From NCBI GenBank assembly GCA_009741485.1, contig CM019219.1, positions 33,452,367 through 33,516,366 of the forward strand: a DNA stretch of 64,000 bases, read 5' to 3'. A program made the translations under genes and the position numbers. Positions 1-14,639 of the stretch are shown here, one piece after another. The notes beneath the pieces are model-generated. The model was not told the origin of the DNA. It did no database searches and saw nothing but the letters and a program-made list of their open reading frames with translations. Within the stretch, counting starts at the first letter, position 1, and each line of letters opens with the position of its first letter. The DNA comes from Malurus cyaneus samueli. Taxonomy: Eukaryota; Chordata; Aves; Passeriformes; Maluridae.

Positions 1-3000
1 TCTTGGGCAAAGATCATGGTGCACAGCAGAAATACACATTCCCAAGCAAATACTCAATGCAACAATCATGTACACATATAAGTAATTTTTATTACAAATT
101 CATTACACTGATAAAGCTTTATTCATACAGTGGCATCATTTGACAAAAAGGGAGACTGGAAAAAGAAGGAAGGAAATTTCATTAAACCAGTTCTGCTGCT
201 TTCTCTGTAATTTAAGTAGGGGGAAAAAAACCAAACAAACAAATAATATTTGCTTCTGAAAGAAGTGAGGCATGAAACATCCTACTGCTGCCCAAACTGT
301 TCATTCTGCTGTGATTTGTTCAGCTAGCTGGCAGAGAGAGAACAGGTGAGAAAGCTGTCACTAATGCCTCTCTTCAGTCCCAGGAGAGGTGGAACAGGCA
401 CTCCAACAAACATCATCTCCTGCCTCCCAGAACTTTGAAACAGTTCAGGGCCCAGAGCCCTCGGAGAGATGCTTAGTCAAACATAGTTTCAGCTGATACT
501 CTGTTTTCTCATAGCATTTGTCAAGTATGCATGGCTGCTATCCTTCATTATCAATAGACAATTATGTAGTCTACGGTAATAGAAGCCTCAGTTTCTCATG
601 TAATGGGACAGGCATTGTAACAGTAATCATCGGCTCTGACACTCCTGACAAGGATTTTAAAAAGCTTCCTGAATTTCTGTGGAGATTGTACTGATCAGGC
701 CATAAACACTCTCTTCTGCTGGCTATTCTGCCACAGGTGAACAAACAGCAATTGAGAACTGATAAAACATGGAATTCTTTTTTATATGTGTCCAGTTGAC
801 AGAAGAAAAAAACATCTGAATAACTGTGACTCCCTGAGTGTCTCTAAGATTCCTGGCTTCCTTAGGTCTCTGTCAAACCTGCCATTTTCAGTCAAACAGT
901 GCTGGGAGCAAGTGACTCAAAACTATTCTATTAATTTAACTCTTCATGCTGGAATAAAATGCCAGCTCATATGTAGCACAAAGTTGTTTAACTATCTGAG
1001 TTCTATGATCAGAAAACAAAAAAAAAAGGCCTTTGTGAAACCAAAACATTTGAAGGCTGGAGAAATGCTGTTATTATGCATGAAAAACATGCTGCAGTTG
1101 AAGCAGAGACTTTCTTGTCCTGAGAAAGCACCAGCTCAATCACCAGACAGATCAAAAGCAGCCTTTTGCTCAAAGTAATGATCTGCTTCTATAAAATCCT
1201 CACACAACAGTGATTTTGCCATTCCCACACCCCCACTCTTGAACACTCAGCAGTGACCTGATGATCTGCCAGGACAGCTGAAGAATGGATTATTGTTTGT
1301 ACACAAAATATGCAACCACAGCCACAAATATTCAGTGCACACAAATGTGATTTTAAAATCTTTTATTTGGTCAGCAGCAAATTTCTTGGGATATAAGTGG
1401 TGCTTACAGCGTTTTGTAATCTTCCAAACACAGTTTTGCCTTTTCTCAGAAATGAAATTGTGTAGTGGTAGACTAAAGGATTTGTCATTCTCCAGTGTTT
1501 CATTTTTATGAACCTCAGAAAGGTTCCCAGTCAAGCTTCTTATCAGCCAGCTGCAGAAATCTTACCGCTTCATTTTAAAGCTCTGGGTTGTCCTGTGCCT
1601 AAAACTTTCTTGCAACAAGCCAAGATTACTGTTCACTATAATAAGGGCCAGCAATCAACTGGCCAAGGACAGGAACCTAAGCACATGGGGATTGAAATAA
1701 TCACCCACAAAGCAAAGGAGAGGGTCTTTGTACAGTTGGAGATAAAAGAGCTGGTGAAGAAGAGTGGAGGGAGAGCATTCAGCTGTTTTCTTCTGTGCTG
1801 TGTGCAGCTGTCCAGGTGAACAGAGAGGTGCCCAAAGACAGCACATTAACCATTGCAACGGGCACAAATCCAGTGGAGGAGAGAGGCAAAGTTACACAAG
1901 GTGGATAAATACTGCCACAGTGCCAACTGACCACCAAGAGAACACAGATTTCTAGTATTTTCTCATCCCATTTATGAGAGAAAAGGCAAAAAAAAAGCAA
2001 GCATGGTGGGGGGCAAAAAACTTGTGAACAATTTCTTTGCAATGGAAACAGAGGTTGTCACCCAGTGACAGATGTCCAGTACCTGCCCCAGAACTGCTGC
2101 AGCACCCTCCTAATGGAAAATTAGTCTTCCAAAATGTCTGGAAAATGAGTGGTCCATAATGTCATGCACTTCTGTACATAATTATCTTCAAGGGAAATCA
2201 TATTTAATAAATTAAAATGTTTGTGTCTCCGCAAGGTTGAAAGGAAATTTCAACCTGCAAGGGCCACATCAGAAAGCTGTTGCTATTTTGCCCTGAACAG
2301 AATTATTGAGGCACTTGGCTGCCAGCCATCAATTAATGAAGCCATTCTGATTTGGTAGATTTTTTTCCCCATTTAGCAGAGATTATTGGAAGTTGCAGAA
2401 GTCTGGGTTTAACAACTTACTGAACTATTAACATGCTACGCAAGTGAGCATTCAAAATTAACAGGGCTGACAGAAATTTCAAGCTCTGCTGTCAGTTGTT
2501 CACTGTTGTCCTTTTTAAGTGCTCTCATGAGAATTAACTCTTCCCTGATCCCTTGTAATTAGCTCTGCCTGGTTTGGATGCCAGCAGATGCAAGAGAAAC
2601 ATCAGAGAATCTAGAAATTCAGGACGTGGCAGCTCAGCACTGTCAATTAGTCATCTTATTCTGATGAGGGCACTGCAGAAAAACTTTCACTCACTTGAGG
2701 TTTTCATGTGTTGGTGTGTTTTAATCACATGTGCTCCTGTCACCATACAGTGCTGGAAGAACAGGCTCAGGGACATGGATAAACACCTCTTTTGTAGCAT
2801 TCTCCAGACTGGAAGCCAGTCAAAGCTGTCATACACAACAGTGAGTTGCCAAGGCAATTGACAGTATGTACAAGTGACTCTTAGGGACTCACCATATCCT
2901 CAACTCCCCTTGAAATGAATGCAGTGCTGCCAAAATTACCTCTTAGTCAAGGCCAGGGAACACCTCTTCCAATTTCACCTGTATCTGCAGCAAATGCAGG

Positions 3001-4271
3001 CACGTAGGAGTAAAGTTAGCTGCTCTCTTGAAACTTGTGACCTGCAGAAAATCTTTGAGCGTTTTGCTCACTAGAGACCAGACATTTGGGCCCAAACACA
3101 GAAATAAAAAGTAAATTTAATTAAGATCAAGTAAGAATCTGCACATCAAGAAAGGTTTAAAAGTTGATGTATAGCTGTAGCTTTATGAGGAAAAGTGACA
3201 ACAAGCGCTCCTGAGGCAACTGCCCTGGGCACGACAGACACTGCCACAGCTGCAGAGAGGGAGGAATCAGAATAGTGGGGGGATTAGCTATTCCTGTATT
3301 GTACATTCAGAGAAAGCAGCATCGTTTTTGTGAGCCCACAACAAAGACAGGAAACTTTTCAATTTTTATTCTGTTTTTCAGTTGACAGAGAAAATGAAAA
3401 TTAATCTATTTCTAGAAAATACTGAGAGGGTTACTGTGGTCTAAAATCTATTGCATTATTAAGAAATGGGGATTCAAGAAAACGTCACTAATCATGATAC
3501 TAATGGGAGATCCAAATGTGAACACAAGGTCCTACAGCATTTTACTTCAAGCAAACACAGATATCCCAGTGATGTAAGTCAAACTCCATTTTAACTTTGC
3601 TACAGGTATAATTACATTTTCTCTCCTTTAATTTAGAAAATGAGGAAAACTGGAGGTTACAAACATGGTTGAGAAGATTATTATACTGAGGACATGGGTA
3701 TTAATTTACTTCCAGCCTGTCAAGAAGTAAACTAAAAGACAACTATATCCCAATTAACAAGACTTGGCTTTAATAAATAGCTTCCTCTGAGCTCCAATTG
3801 CCCCATTAAATCTCCCATAGTAAAAAAAGAATATAAAAAACCTGACAGTATTTTTGCTCTGACTCAGTACAAAATTAACTCTCTGGAAGACTCCTCCGTA
3901 GTTTATAGTTTCATCTTTTCAGGATTGTTCTTTTGGCTTTCCACACAAAATACAGTATATTTGCTCTCAGTTAGAAGCAGATCTCTTCATGCTTTAACTG
4001 AGTAATCTGAGCTCCCAGTTAAGAGCAAAAAAAGCTACGACCCCAGTGTTGCAGCTTCCCTTGGAGCAGCTGTGACCTGTGACCAGAGTAGAAAGCTGTG
4101 ACTGAGCAGGGACACACAGCAGCACCACATAGGTCAAAGTGGCCTTGCTGGGGTTAGTCCTAAAGACTAACATTTCCTGAAGTCACACAAGGCCTAAAGA
4201 CACACATTTTCTGTGGCTTCCAGTGTTAGGAGATAGAGGGGCAGATCACTGGGCTGCTGTCAATGTCCACA
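1..4271. other. Noncoding flank, nothing identified
   Basis: I see no recognisable exon, RNA gene or intact mobile element here. The sequence is AT-leaning and CpG-poor, with short A-rich runs. The longest open frames (a 130-codon frame at 786-1178 plus several near 100 codons) show no domain, signal peptide or family motif and overlap frames on the other strand, as chance frames do. It could be intronic or intergenic; the sequence does not tell which. Confidence 0.6.
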
Positions 4272-4400
4272 GACTCACAGAATAGCTGGGGTTGGAAGGG
4301 ATCTCTGGAGATCATCCAGTCCCACCCCCCTGCCAGGGCAGGATCACCCAGAGCAGGTGACACAAGAACACATCCAGCTGGGTTGGGCATGCTTTGAATC
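4272..4400 (-). mobile_element. CR1 LINE 3'-end fragment, antisense
   Basis: The plus strand carries the reverse complement of the conserved avian CR1 3' region: a CACAGAATAGCTGGGGTTGG block, then the block reading GATCATCCAG, then CCCACCCCCCTGCC, then a segment matching the CR1 'CACCCAGAGCAGGT' stretch. Similarity fades near 4,390-4,400. CR1 is the dominant LINE of birds and usually inserts as a 5'-truncated copy, so a fragment of about 130 bp is typical. No coding part of the reverse transcriptase remains. This is a dead copy. Confidence 0.9.
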
Positions 4401-7400
4401 TTGCACATTAGCAGCTTAAAGCATTTGTAAACAGTGCTGAGTTTTGCCCTTTGATTAATGAACTGGGAATGAAGTAGATCTCCAGAGGAAGTCAATTTCA
4501 TTCAATATCAGAGCAAAACATGCCTGCAAATATTTAGAAACTAAGTTATTGAAAGCTGCTCAGTTTGCTTCTACAGTTTCTGCCTGGAGCCCTCCTTCCA
4601 TCCTGCTTTTCACTACTCTCAGGACTCCTATGAATGAAGCAAAATTAGAACTGCTGGATGCTACTTCAGACCTCTTGGGGTGATAAGAACCATATCCAGA
4701 ATCTGCATCACTCTTGTGACATCTGGTGAGATGTTGCCACCTTTTTACAAGAAAAAGCAGTGATTTCATCCTGAGGCTGCAAGAGCAGATGTCAGCAGTT
4801 TTACAGTACTCTATATGAGCAACCCACAGAAAACATATTTAATACTCAGAAATCAGAATGAAGATTGCTTCCAGAAAGACACTTCATCTCTCTCTACTAC
4901 AGATTGTATCTTTGTACAGAAAAAGAGAAATAAGTAGACATACTGGCTATTATTTATTTTTGAACTTGAGAATTACATGGAATTAAAAACGCAAAATTAT
5001 TTCACTCTCATTAACATTAGGACAACTGTTTTTCTTGCAAGCAAGACTTCCAAAAAAAGTATGTGACAAAACCAAGTAAATTTCTACCGCACTTTTGTGT
5101 GTCATATGTGAAATACATTTTAGGAGTTCAAGTTTTTGTGCTTTGTCCTGTAAAGCCATCAAATTTTCATAGGCAATTAGCTGTCACAAATGAAAACTGT
5201 ACAAAACTAGAAACATATTATTTTCTTCAACAAATGTCAGGTCATCCTAATCCTTCCAGATATAGAAAGACTTGGTGAATTTCTAGTTCTCTATGGATAG
5301 AAAGCCATTCTGCTGGAAAGGATAGATGTCTCTCAGCTTCCCTTAGCAGAAGAGTACAGTCTCCAAAGCCTGGGGACAGGAGGAGTGCAGCTCAGGCTGC
5401 ATCACTTGTTGAGTTATCCCAAGATCTTGGCAGGGTCTTCTGCAAAGTGAAGAAATAAATAACAAGCACTTCAACGTTACTAAAAAATCAAAGGGAAGAG
5501 CACATAAAATAACTTCCACATGTTTTACCACAACATATCAATCTGGAAAATGCCACATACCTCTTCAGACTTCACCCTTACATAATCTCTCTTAAATCCT
5601 ATGTCCAATTGCTTTCCAAATTTATCTTCATACAGCTTTCATTTGTCCTGAACGTAACCAATGGTGTGTCCAGCAATTCTACTCACACACTCCAAATTAA
5701 AAGCTTCTTTCCGTGACAATATCAGCTCATGAGACTTGAAGTCCAGTTTGACTTGAAAATTCTTGCAAAAGTTCTCTCTCTTGTTCAGAGTATGTTAACA
5801 CTAACTTGGATTGTGTTTGTGTGTGCTTCCACACATCACTGAAAAATTAAAGGGAGTGTCCACAAGGGTGTCTTCATTAATTTGATTCAGCTAAGAAAGC
5901 ACGAGGCACTCCCTCCCTCTTTGTCTCTATCAATAGCAAGAAAGCTGATGAAAATTTTCACATCGAGAACTCTGACACTGTTGTGGTGTGTTTCAGCAAT
6001 ATTTAACATCTTCTCTCTGAAATGCAAATTACTGTTCTGTGCTGACTAACCACAGACTTGAAAGCTCTCTCACACAGATAGAAAATAACTGCTCCCTTCA
6101 TTTCCTTTAACACAGAAGCTCCCAGTACTACCATAAACAGAAAAGGTAACAAGACTGACCTGTGCATTATTATCTCTCCAAGTCTCTCATTCTTCTTGCA
6201 TATTATCTACTCTTTGAGACACGACTATAACAGCTCCCAGTTTGAGGCCAAAACACCACTCCCACTTCCAAAACTTCCTTCCAGCACATGGAGGTGAGCA
6301 TTTGGGTTGTGCCACTCGTACCTCTGCAGACCACTCCTGGCTCCACAGACCATTCCTGGCTCTGCCATGGCCTTGGGAGCAGACAAACCCCTGGGTTGGG
6401 AAAAAGCCACTGCTCATTTTCTGCTGAACCACCCGTAAAATTCCTTTGAGTACAACATGGGTGGCAAATGTGTCATTGTTTCTGTACTAGTCAGGTAGTC
6501 TGAGCAGCAAGGTGTCACAGAAACGCAACACGAAATATTTCTCTCCCTTCTTTCTGTCTCATAAGTCCTTCCAAGGGCCTCCATGACAGAAAGGGATTAT
6601 CCTCAACAGCTTCTCAGGGCTCATGAGATATTCTGACCCAATCTCATTAGCAAGCCCCAAGCACTGCCAGATATCCCCCAAGGCACATTAACCTCCTAGT
6701 CACATGTGGTACCAGTACACAGTATTCTAAAATTATACTTAAAATCAAGATCCTAAATCCCAAAATCCAATTCATTTGGGTACTACGCAGCTAGTAGTAC
6801 CCCACCACTACAACAAAACCCCCACTCACCACATCAAACTCAGTAATACTGATTTTAGCTTGTTTTCACTCCCTTGAAACTTTTCATAATTTCATAATCT
6901 CCCCTGTCAACTTATTATCATCCATTTAAGATACCTCAGATGACAACTTGAAGGAATGAAGCTGCTCTGCAGCTGCTGTGCCTTCACATTCCATGTACTG
7001 GGGACATGTGAGCATTGAGGGCCACACACCACAACTGGTTTTGAAGGTTTCTGCAGTTTGACACACCACCCAAACGGGAAACTGGAGAATTCTGGGAGAA
7101 AATCAGATTACATGTGGAGCTCTTCAGGAGAGTTTCAGAAGGTGATGACTTCAAGAAGTCTGTGGAAAAGAAAGATCTTTTTCCTCATGGTTATGATGCA
7201 GGACTTTAACAGCTAGGCATCTGTCACTTTGATATGTGCATGGTCTCCAGAGCTTCTAGCTGACAAAACCACATCCTAAAATACATCCTAAATAAAAAGA
7301 GACACAACTGTACATTATTCTTAAGGCTGCTATGTGCCAGATAGATTTACAATCGGGATTTGATCCAGCCCCAGGCACACCTGTGACTCACCATTAGAAA

Positions 7401-10400
7401 TCAGAACAATGGGGATCAGACTACTGTATCATAAGAATTCAGAAAAACATTGTATCATTTCACATTCTTCTGCATATATTGTATTATCAGAATTTCTTCT
7501 GAACAATGTAATTCAGTTTCCCTTTACAGATAATTGGAATGTGCTTTGTCTCCACACAATGTCCAGCCAAATGAGGCACTGAAGAGCATGATAAAAAAGA
7601 AATCAAAGCACCTAACAGGTTTTCCTGTCACTGCTTATGCACATATTCTGCATTCACTCTTTTCTAATTCACTGTCTTTATATATACAAACTTGAAAATA
7701 GCTCAGGCAATGCTAAATCATAATTGTTATTGGTTACAGTGTGTCCAACAGTGACAGAAGTAACAATGAGAGCAATTTATTAATAGAAATTACAAAAAAA
7801 TTATTTGAATGACAATGTCACCACCCTGTACTGTTTTTCCAAAGCAGCACATCTCCCAGAAAAGAAATAAGGACAGTTCAAATTATGTTCAAGCCATCCA
7901 GTGAGATTTCATCTCGCTTTTTTTATCCAAAGCACATTTCTTCCCTCCCCACAAGCCTCTTCTCTGCAAGATCTCATTTCACTCTTCTGTCTAAAAAAAA
8001 TGCCCCAAGGATAAAGACATGCAAATCCTCACCTCCACAGAAAGGGAATTCCTGTAGTTTAACTTTGATTCCACATTCCCATCTAGTTTATTCCACCAGT
8101 CATGGAATATTTGTAGTATCAGTCTGTCTTCTGGTTCTGTCTTCTATTAAAAACCTACTGAGGCATATGAAACATTCAGGTGCACAGCATATGCTAAACC
8201 AGGGCAACGTGAGGAAAGGCAATGCTGCAGAATTTAAAAAATAAAGGAAAACAAATCACATGCTACCAACTACTCCTTTTGGTTTTTTTTTCTTAACATA
8301 GTTTTGGTTTTAACTACGGTGAAAACAGACTCAATCCCAAATACAGCATTTCATTCATTGACACAGGAGATTTCTCTAGGAGAACTCCATAAAGCAGTTC
8401 TAAGGCTCAGGGCACAGCTGGAGGTTCAGAGAAAAGAAATTAAAGGGAATTATGTGAGATGTTCCTTCTCCCAATATTGGTTACTACAGATTTCGCTGAG
8501 TGCTGTTTATTTTAGGGCCATCCTGCTCCATTCTGCAGCTGTAGCCCTGCTGCTCATCCCCAGCAGGTAAAGGAAGATGAGGACTAGGCAAAGGACAATG
8601 AACCTGAGGATCATCATCTCCTGGAACATTACATGAGCCCTACAGCCTCTCAGTCCTTCTGTATTTCTTATTTTGAGATCTTTCCCTCATCACCTTAAAT
8701 TATGCCCTCTACACACCCAGTGAATACTATTAAAGCAATAATAGCTTAATCACTAAATGATAGCAATGCTTTTGTCAAAAGTTCTGTCAAACCCTGGCTG
8801 CACTGACCCAAAGAGCCTCTGTATCCCTGACCTCAATGCACAGAAGAGATCTGCACAAACCTGTACTCCGAAGTAGTGCAGGAAATTAGTTTCATCACCA
8901 AGACAGCCAGAACTGTGTGACAGTACCATTATTTTTCCACAGAGTTAGTTTTCTTAATGGCTTGGATTGCTACAACCCCTCTGCTCCAGAGCAGAAATAT
9001 ACTGTCCAAACAGCACCTCCTATGCACTTAAGATTCTTTAATCCTAAAGCAGTTACTTAAATTAAAACACTATTTTTACTAGACATGAGGTTATTACCAA
9101 GATCTGATGACTGACTGACTTACAATATATCTCCACTGCTCAGCCTTGCCGTGCTGATTTCTTTCTGAAGTTCTGAAAAGAAAGCACTTTCACTGTGATT
9201 GAAGGAGATTTGGTAATGTTGAAATCTCCTTCCTATGCAAAAGGAGAAACATGCTGCCAAGTTCTAGAGCAATATTGAGTGGCATACAAGTCAGTATTAA
9301 GAGGTGATGTCCATGATCACTTTAATTAGGTTAGAAATAATGTAACATGTTTTTCCCCTTCTATAAAAAGCTATAGCTGCACATGAACTCAAGTGAGCTT
9401 CTTCACAACTGTTTTTTTCCAGAAACAGTGGTAAAGCAAGATTTTCTTGTCAGTAGCGCTCATAATAATTTTCCTACAACAGAATAAACTATGGGCATTT
9501 GCCAAAACAACTATTGACATTTCCACAGAGTAGCAAGGAAACATAAAATGCTGATGTCAGTGGAGTCAAGAGATGATAATATAGTGCTAAAGAATAACTT
9601 CTACAAAATGTACAACTGAGGAAATACTGACATTTGGAATTCACAGTCATTTAGTGCTTTCCAAAACAAAGCATTCAATAAACCACTGTGTAGTAAAAAC
9701 ACTGCATTCAGAGGTAGAATGAACTCATAGTCAGATCTCAGATGTATTGGCCAGACCCTGGAATAGAGGGTAGAATGAGTGACAACATCTCCTCCAAATA
9801 GGAAGAGCAGGAATTTGTACAAGCTCTTGTGACTGAATCCCTGTTGTTGACACAGTTGTTTATAAAGCTCCTAGAAATACGATGAAGATGAAAAGCCAAA
9901 TTAAAACCAGTAAACTGGGTTCATTCAGACTCTCACTAAATCACCCTGACTTGCTACAGCATCTCTGTAGTTTGAAATCCTCTGTATCAACTAATGACTA
10001 AACCTGTAACAAAAGCTTATGTTTTCTGAAGCAGACCACAAATGCTTCCTACTACTTAGCGCCTTGTATTTTACTGCGGTTCCAATGGTTTACAGTCACA
10101 CCAAGGTGAGGTTTGCAGGTAGATAATACTGTCTGTATTGGACAAATGATATAATTTGAAGGACCACAGAGGCTTTTGGACACAGAAAAAAAACAGGTAC
10201 TTGTAAACCTTGTAAAAGGACTTAAAAACCTTTAAAGCAAGGACTGGAACACTGCTTTTATATCCTGTTCACGCATTCCTTAACTGTAAAATATCTGCAT
10301 TTCTGGAGAGTTCACAGATGCCCAGTCTATGATGCAAGTCTGGCATTCTGACTCTAAAGAAGGACTGTACTCACTTCCAGTAATCAGTATGGCCCAGCAT

Positions 10401-13400
10401 TGCTAAATGTCCTGCACCACAAATTTCTTGTCTTTAAATCTCTCAAGCCTGACCAAGTAACAGCTCCCTCTGGGCCCAGGATCACTGCCGTACACCCTGA
10501 GTGGCACAGGGCATCTGATGCTAAATTCCACAGATTTGTGGTCAGGAGGACTGGAAGCAAACTGACAATCCTCCCTCTCCTCGCAATGCCACTCTGCATC
10601 CTGCTCAGAAGAAATGCATCTCTTTCTACTTCCCAGTTAGGAAAATCAGGAATTTGTGCCCCAAGCAGAAAAAGCTAGCCAAGAAACAGCCAGGTTGCTA
10701 CTTGAAAGAGAAACTCGGTGAATCAGTAGCAGTGTGAATCAGTGAGATGTAGGAAATAACAGTCAGAACAAAAAGACAAGAGTTTAAAAAGACAGCTTTC
10801 ACTGACACTTTCTGCACCTCTATAAAGTCTACCCAGCTGAGAAGAACTCAGTAGGGTGCAGGGAGGTTTCTTTGTTGTGTATGTCAAATGTCTTGAACAA
10901 GATACTGAGTCTTGACCTTTACACCATAGGGCTCTACACCCAACAATTACTATAAAATCTATTATTAAGAAGCATTACTAGACTCATGTTTTTAAAGCTC
11001 CAAGATGCAATACAGGTAAGGGGTCAGGATGGCCCATAATGCAAAAAAATTTTGAACAAGTTTGGCCATAAAATTCTTACACACTTTTTAGCTCATTTGA
11101 TGCACTGGACAACCAATGAAAAAATGGGTTTAGCTTAGACACATGTGCTGCTTATTCCACTATCACCATGCTCAGCAGATTTCTTAGGCAAGCTACTGGA
11201 AATACTTTGTAGGTGACCTCAGGTCCATGTTGTTGCTTTAACAATAGCAGATATTTATATTTTGTACTGTTTGCCTTTGTCACTGTAACATAAGACTTTG
11301 AAACAAGGTGGAATTGAAATGGCATTTCTGAGGAATGATAAAATCTATGGTGTTAAATGTGGAGGGGAGCATTCAATATATCCTTGATGACCGCTGGAAA
11401 TACCACAGAATGTGTTCAAAGTATATATAGATATATCTTTGCATAGGGTATCTTTTTATTCCTATGATGAATCATTCTGAATCCAGTGTCTGTGTACAAT
11501 CTCGCTAGACAGCCTGCTGTCCAGTTACATAATCAGAACTCAGAGATAAGTCAGATAAAAATTAATGGCCTCAAATGATACTGCATCACTTGAGCAGGGG
11601 TCAGTATTTGTGTGTAAACATGCAGGGATTTGTTTTCTTTTCTACTTTTTTTAGGAAAAGAATAAGAAATATTGGGTAAGCAAATACAAATAAGGTACAC
11701 TGACTCATAAATTAATATCAATGCTCCAGATTCTAAAAATATTTAAGGGTGTCTGCAGCACATCTATATATAGTATAGTATGTATTTCTCTAAAGGGATA
11801 AAATTATCACAGTAATTTTATTTCCCAATGGAAAGTTGTGCCTTTGCATGCATTTCTGGTTTCCTTTTGTACAGGGCAACTACATGTGCACTAATTCTGC
11901 ACTGGCAGTTCTTCACCATTCCGTCTGAATTTATTCTGCTGTATTCTATTCACACATCACCTTGACAGCTCTGGGTTTGATATTCCCCCAAGCAGCACTA
12001 TAAACCAGTGGTACAGCACTCCCCAGCCAGCTGTGGAAGGGCAAAAGCAGTGTTTCCCCAGGCCCTGACAACGACTCGTGTGCCAGAAATGGGCAGCTGC
12101 TGGTAATAGCCGGATGTAAGGGAATAATAATGACTATAATAACAGGAGTGACCTCACTGGCCTTCCCTGACACCCTGGCTCAGGCTAAGGACCAAACAGC
12201 TGTGGGACTGAGCTGTGCCAGAAGGAAAAGCCCCTCATTTCCAGGTGGAGTCATGGGGGTTATGGCCCAGGCACAGTTCAGAACAAATCCACAAACTACC
12301 CACCTTTGTGCAGAGCACCTACACATGGAACACAAGAGCTGCTACAAGCTCAGGTGAAGCACATTTTCATCACATTAGGACACCATCCTTGTAACATCTC
12401 CACTTCCATAAAGAAGAGTTAAACTTCAAGGATAAAGTAACTGCGACTCTAACCTTTGCAGTAAGATACATTAGCCAGGTCTTTTCTGTGTTTCCTGATC
12501 TTAGTAAGTTTTATTACCAGATCATGATAAAGTTTGCAAACCAGTAATTTTGGTGATCTAAAATAAGTAATGAAATGACAAGAAAACCATGTTAAAACAA
12601 CATTAAAAGGGAAAGTAATTCTTAACTGAAGAGCGTGGGAAGCTGCAAGTAAAACTACCATTAGCAGTAAACACAGAAGATTGAAAAAAAAAAATCCTAC
12701 ATATTTGCCAAAATAGATTCAAATTTCCATGCATTAAGGACGAGTATAAGACTCCAAGTTATCTTTCCTCCTTCCTTTCCAAAGCCTACCTGCTGGTTCT
12801 TGCTTTACATTTTTTAATGCCATAAACCAATATTTTATTTTAAATTTCACATGTATATAAACCTGTATACACTTTAGATTGCAGTGGAGAGTTTCTTAGC
12901 TGGCAGAGGAGTATTTAGGGATGTGTCCTGTGCCAGATCATGAAGAAGACTGCTTTACCAGGCTGACTGATGAGTAGTTTTAGAAGCTGAAACGAAGTTC
13001 CTCAGCTAAAGAAATGTTGAGGTGCACAGAGATTTCACTGTTTTAAACAAAGTAAGAGGAAACCATCAGGTCCAAGGTGAAACGTGTGTCCTTCCAGGTG
13101 GGAAGGACTGATCATGGGGCTCTTCCATTGTCTCACAATGGTTCATAGGATCCTTAAATGCAATTCAGGACTTGGCACAGCATACCCACAGAAAGTCCTG
13201 GGCACAGCAGTGTCGGGAGCAGCATCCAGCTGTTCATTCCCAGAGAATGGACAATTAATCCCCTTTGTTCTCCCTGCTTTGAAATTATCATAGTCTTGAT
13301 GTCACGTGAACTAAGAAAAAATTGGGATACCTAAGTGCCTCATTCCAATAAGCTTCCCAATTCCTTCATTCTCCTCAGTCAATTTTGAAAACATCTTTTA

Positions 13401-13825
13401 AAGCAGACTGAAACAATGATTTTCCAGCACGCCTCTGCTTCCCTTTCTTTTAAAGTATGGCCACACTTAGAACATATATTCAGCTTCACTTCAGAAAGAG
13501 TGGACTTCACCTCTGCTGGAAGCCAGAGCAGCTACACAATTTAAATTCCAATTCTAAGTGAGATTGCTGAGGCTTTGGTTCCATGCTGTCCTCCCAATGA
13601 CCAGTGACTTTGCTACTGAATGAATTTCCTGATAAATTCCCCATCAGCGACAATCATTTTAGACCTGACTCCTGACAAGGATTTTTACTGACAACAAAAG
13701 ATGACAAAAAAGTGCCTAAGCATCAAAACAAGCCATCTGTCACTGTTTGCTCTTTCAGACAATTAGTTATCATGTAACACTCACTCTCATTTTGAGCATT
13801 TCATTCTACTGAAATACTTTGACAG
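4401..13825. other. Noncoding stretch, nothing identified
   Basis: No gene, RNA or transposon could be supported in this 9.4-kb block. CpG is sparse: I counted 6 in 10,021-10,980. Frames of up to about 119 codons (for example 7,885-8,244) have low-complexity Ser/Pro/Phe composition and no recognisable domain. Mixed-composition patches near 6.2-6.4 kb and 12.0-12.3 kb are somewhat more GC-rich and have overlapping open frames on both strands, which argues for composition rather than coding. Confidence 0.55.
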
Positions 13826-13878
13826 TTCTCCCATTTTATTCATGGGCAAACAAGGGGCCCATGAATAAAATGGGAGAA
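13826..13878. repeat. Perfect 22-bp inverted repeat (hairpin), 9-bp loop
   Basis: Positions 13,826-13,847 and 13,857-13,878 are exact reverse complements, separated by nine bases (13,848-13,856). The stem contains the core CCCATTTTATTCATGGGC. No mismatch interrupts the 22 pairs, and pairing stops at the next base on each side. No long T run or gene lies next to it, so it is not an obvious terminator, and the stem is too short and too perfect for a typical animal microRNA precursor. A replication template switch or a MITE-like remnant are possible origins. Confidence 0.95.
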
Positions 13879-14639
13879 TATTTTCTGAAGACAAAAACTA
13901 ACTTCAGTTTTTCATTTTCTATATATTCATTGACACATGTCTTTCAGTCTAATATCTTAGGGCTTGTGTAATACTTAGAGTCAAAAATCCCCTGATTAGC
14001 TGGAGTGTCCTGAGGCCTCATATAGAATAATGTGAGAATGAGTTTTGTTTTTAAACTACTTTTTAAAAATTCAAAGGATGGATTTAATTAAAATGCAAAG
14101 TCTTTTCCAAAATTCCTCCTAGTCCTTATTGCCAACCTACCTCATGCATATCAATTATGGTAAAATTAACTCCCCTTCTGTAGCAACATTTCAGAGAAAA
14201 ATACTTTGTGAATTAATTAGTAAGGGTGGCACACAGACAAATTTCTGGAAATTAATTTCATTATGTACAAACCTAAATTTTAGAATTTTCCTGGTTGCCA
14301 GTTTCATCTGTACCCATGCACAAAGCCATAAGTACAGAAGCCACCAAAACCTGCACAAACAACCTAAGTTTGCCAATGTTACACTGTTTATGCAGTCAAG
14401 TGCAATTTTCTCAAGACCAGTAGAAACCCTCCCTTGTGGAAAATATTGAGCAGTTCTCGAGTATGGTCCTACCTAGGCATCCAGGAATCATGTATTCTTT
14501 CTGCTACATAAAAAGTTTTAATAAATATAAACATTCCTGACACAATCCACTCCACAATTAGAGCACAACAGACATGGCTGAAATTGAAAGAACAAGGCTT
14601 TTGCCATTAGCAAACTGATCTGGAGTCAACCCTTTCACA
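13879..14639. other. Noncoding stretch, nothing identified
   Basis: AT-rich sequence with a 106-codon open frame at 14,129-14,449 that overlaps an opposite-strand frame and has no recognisable domain. I see no transposon signature or RNA gene. Confidence 0.5.

Noticed and set aside
13826..13878. Intrinsic terminator or microRNA precursor
   Set aside because: No T run or adjacent gene, vertebrate context, and a stem shorter and more perfect than typical animal pre-miRNAs.
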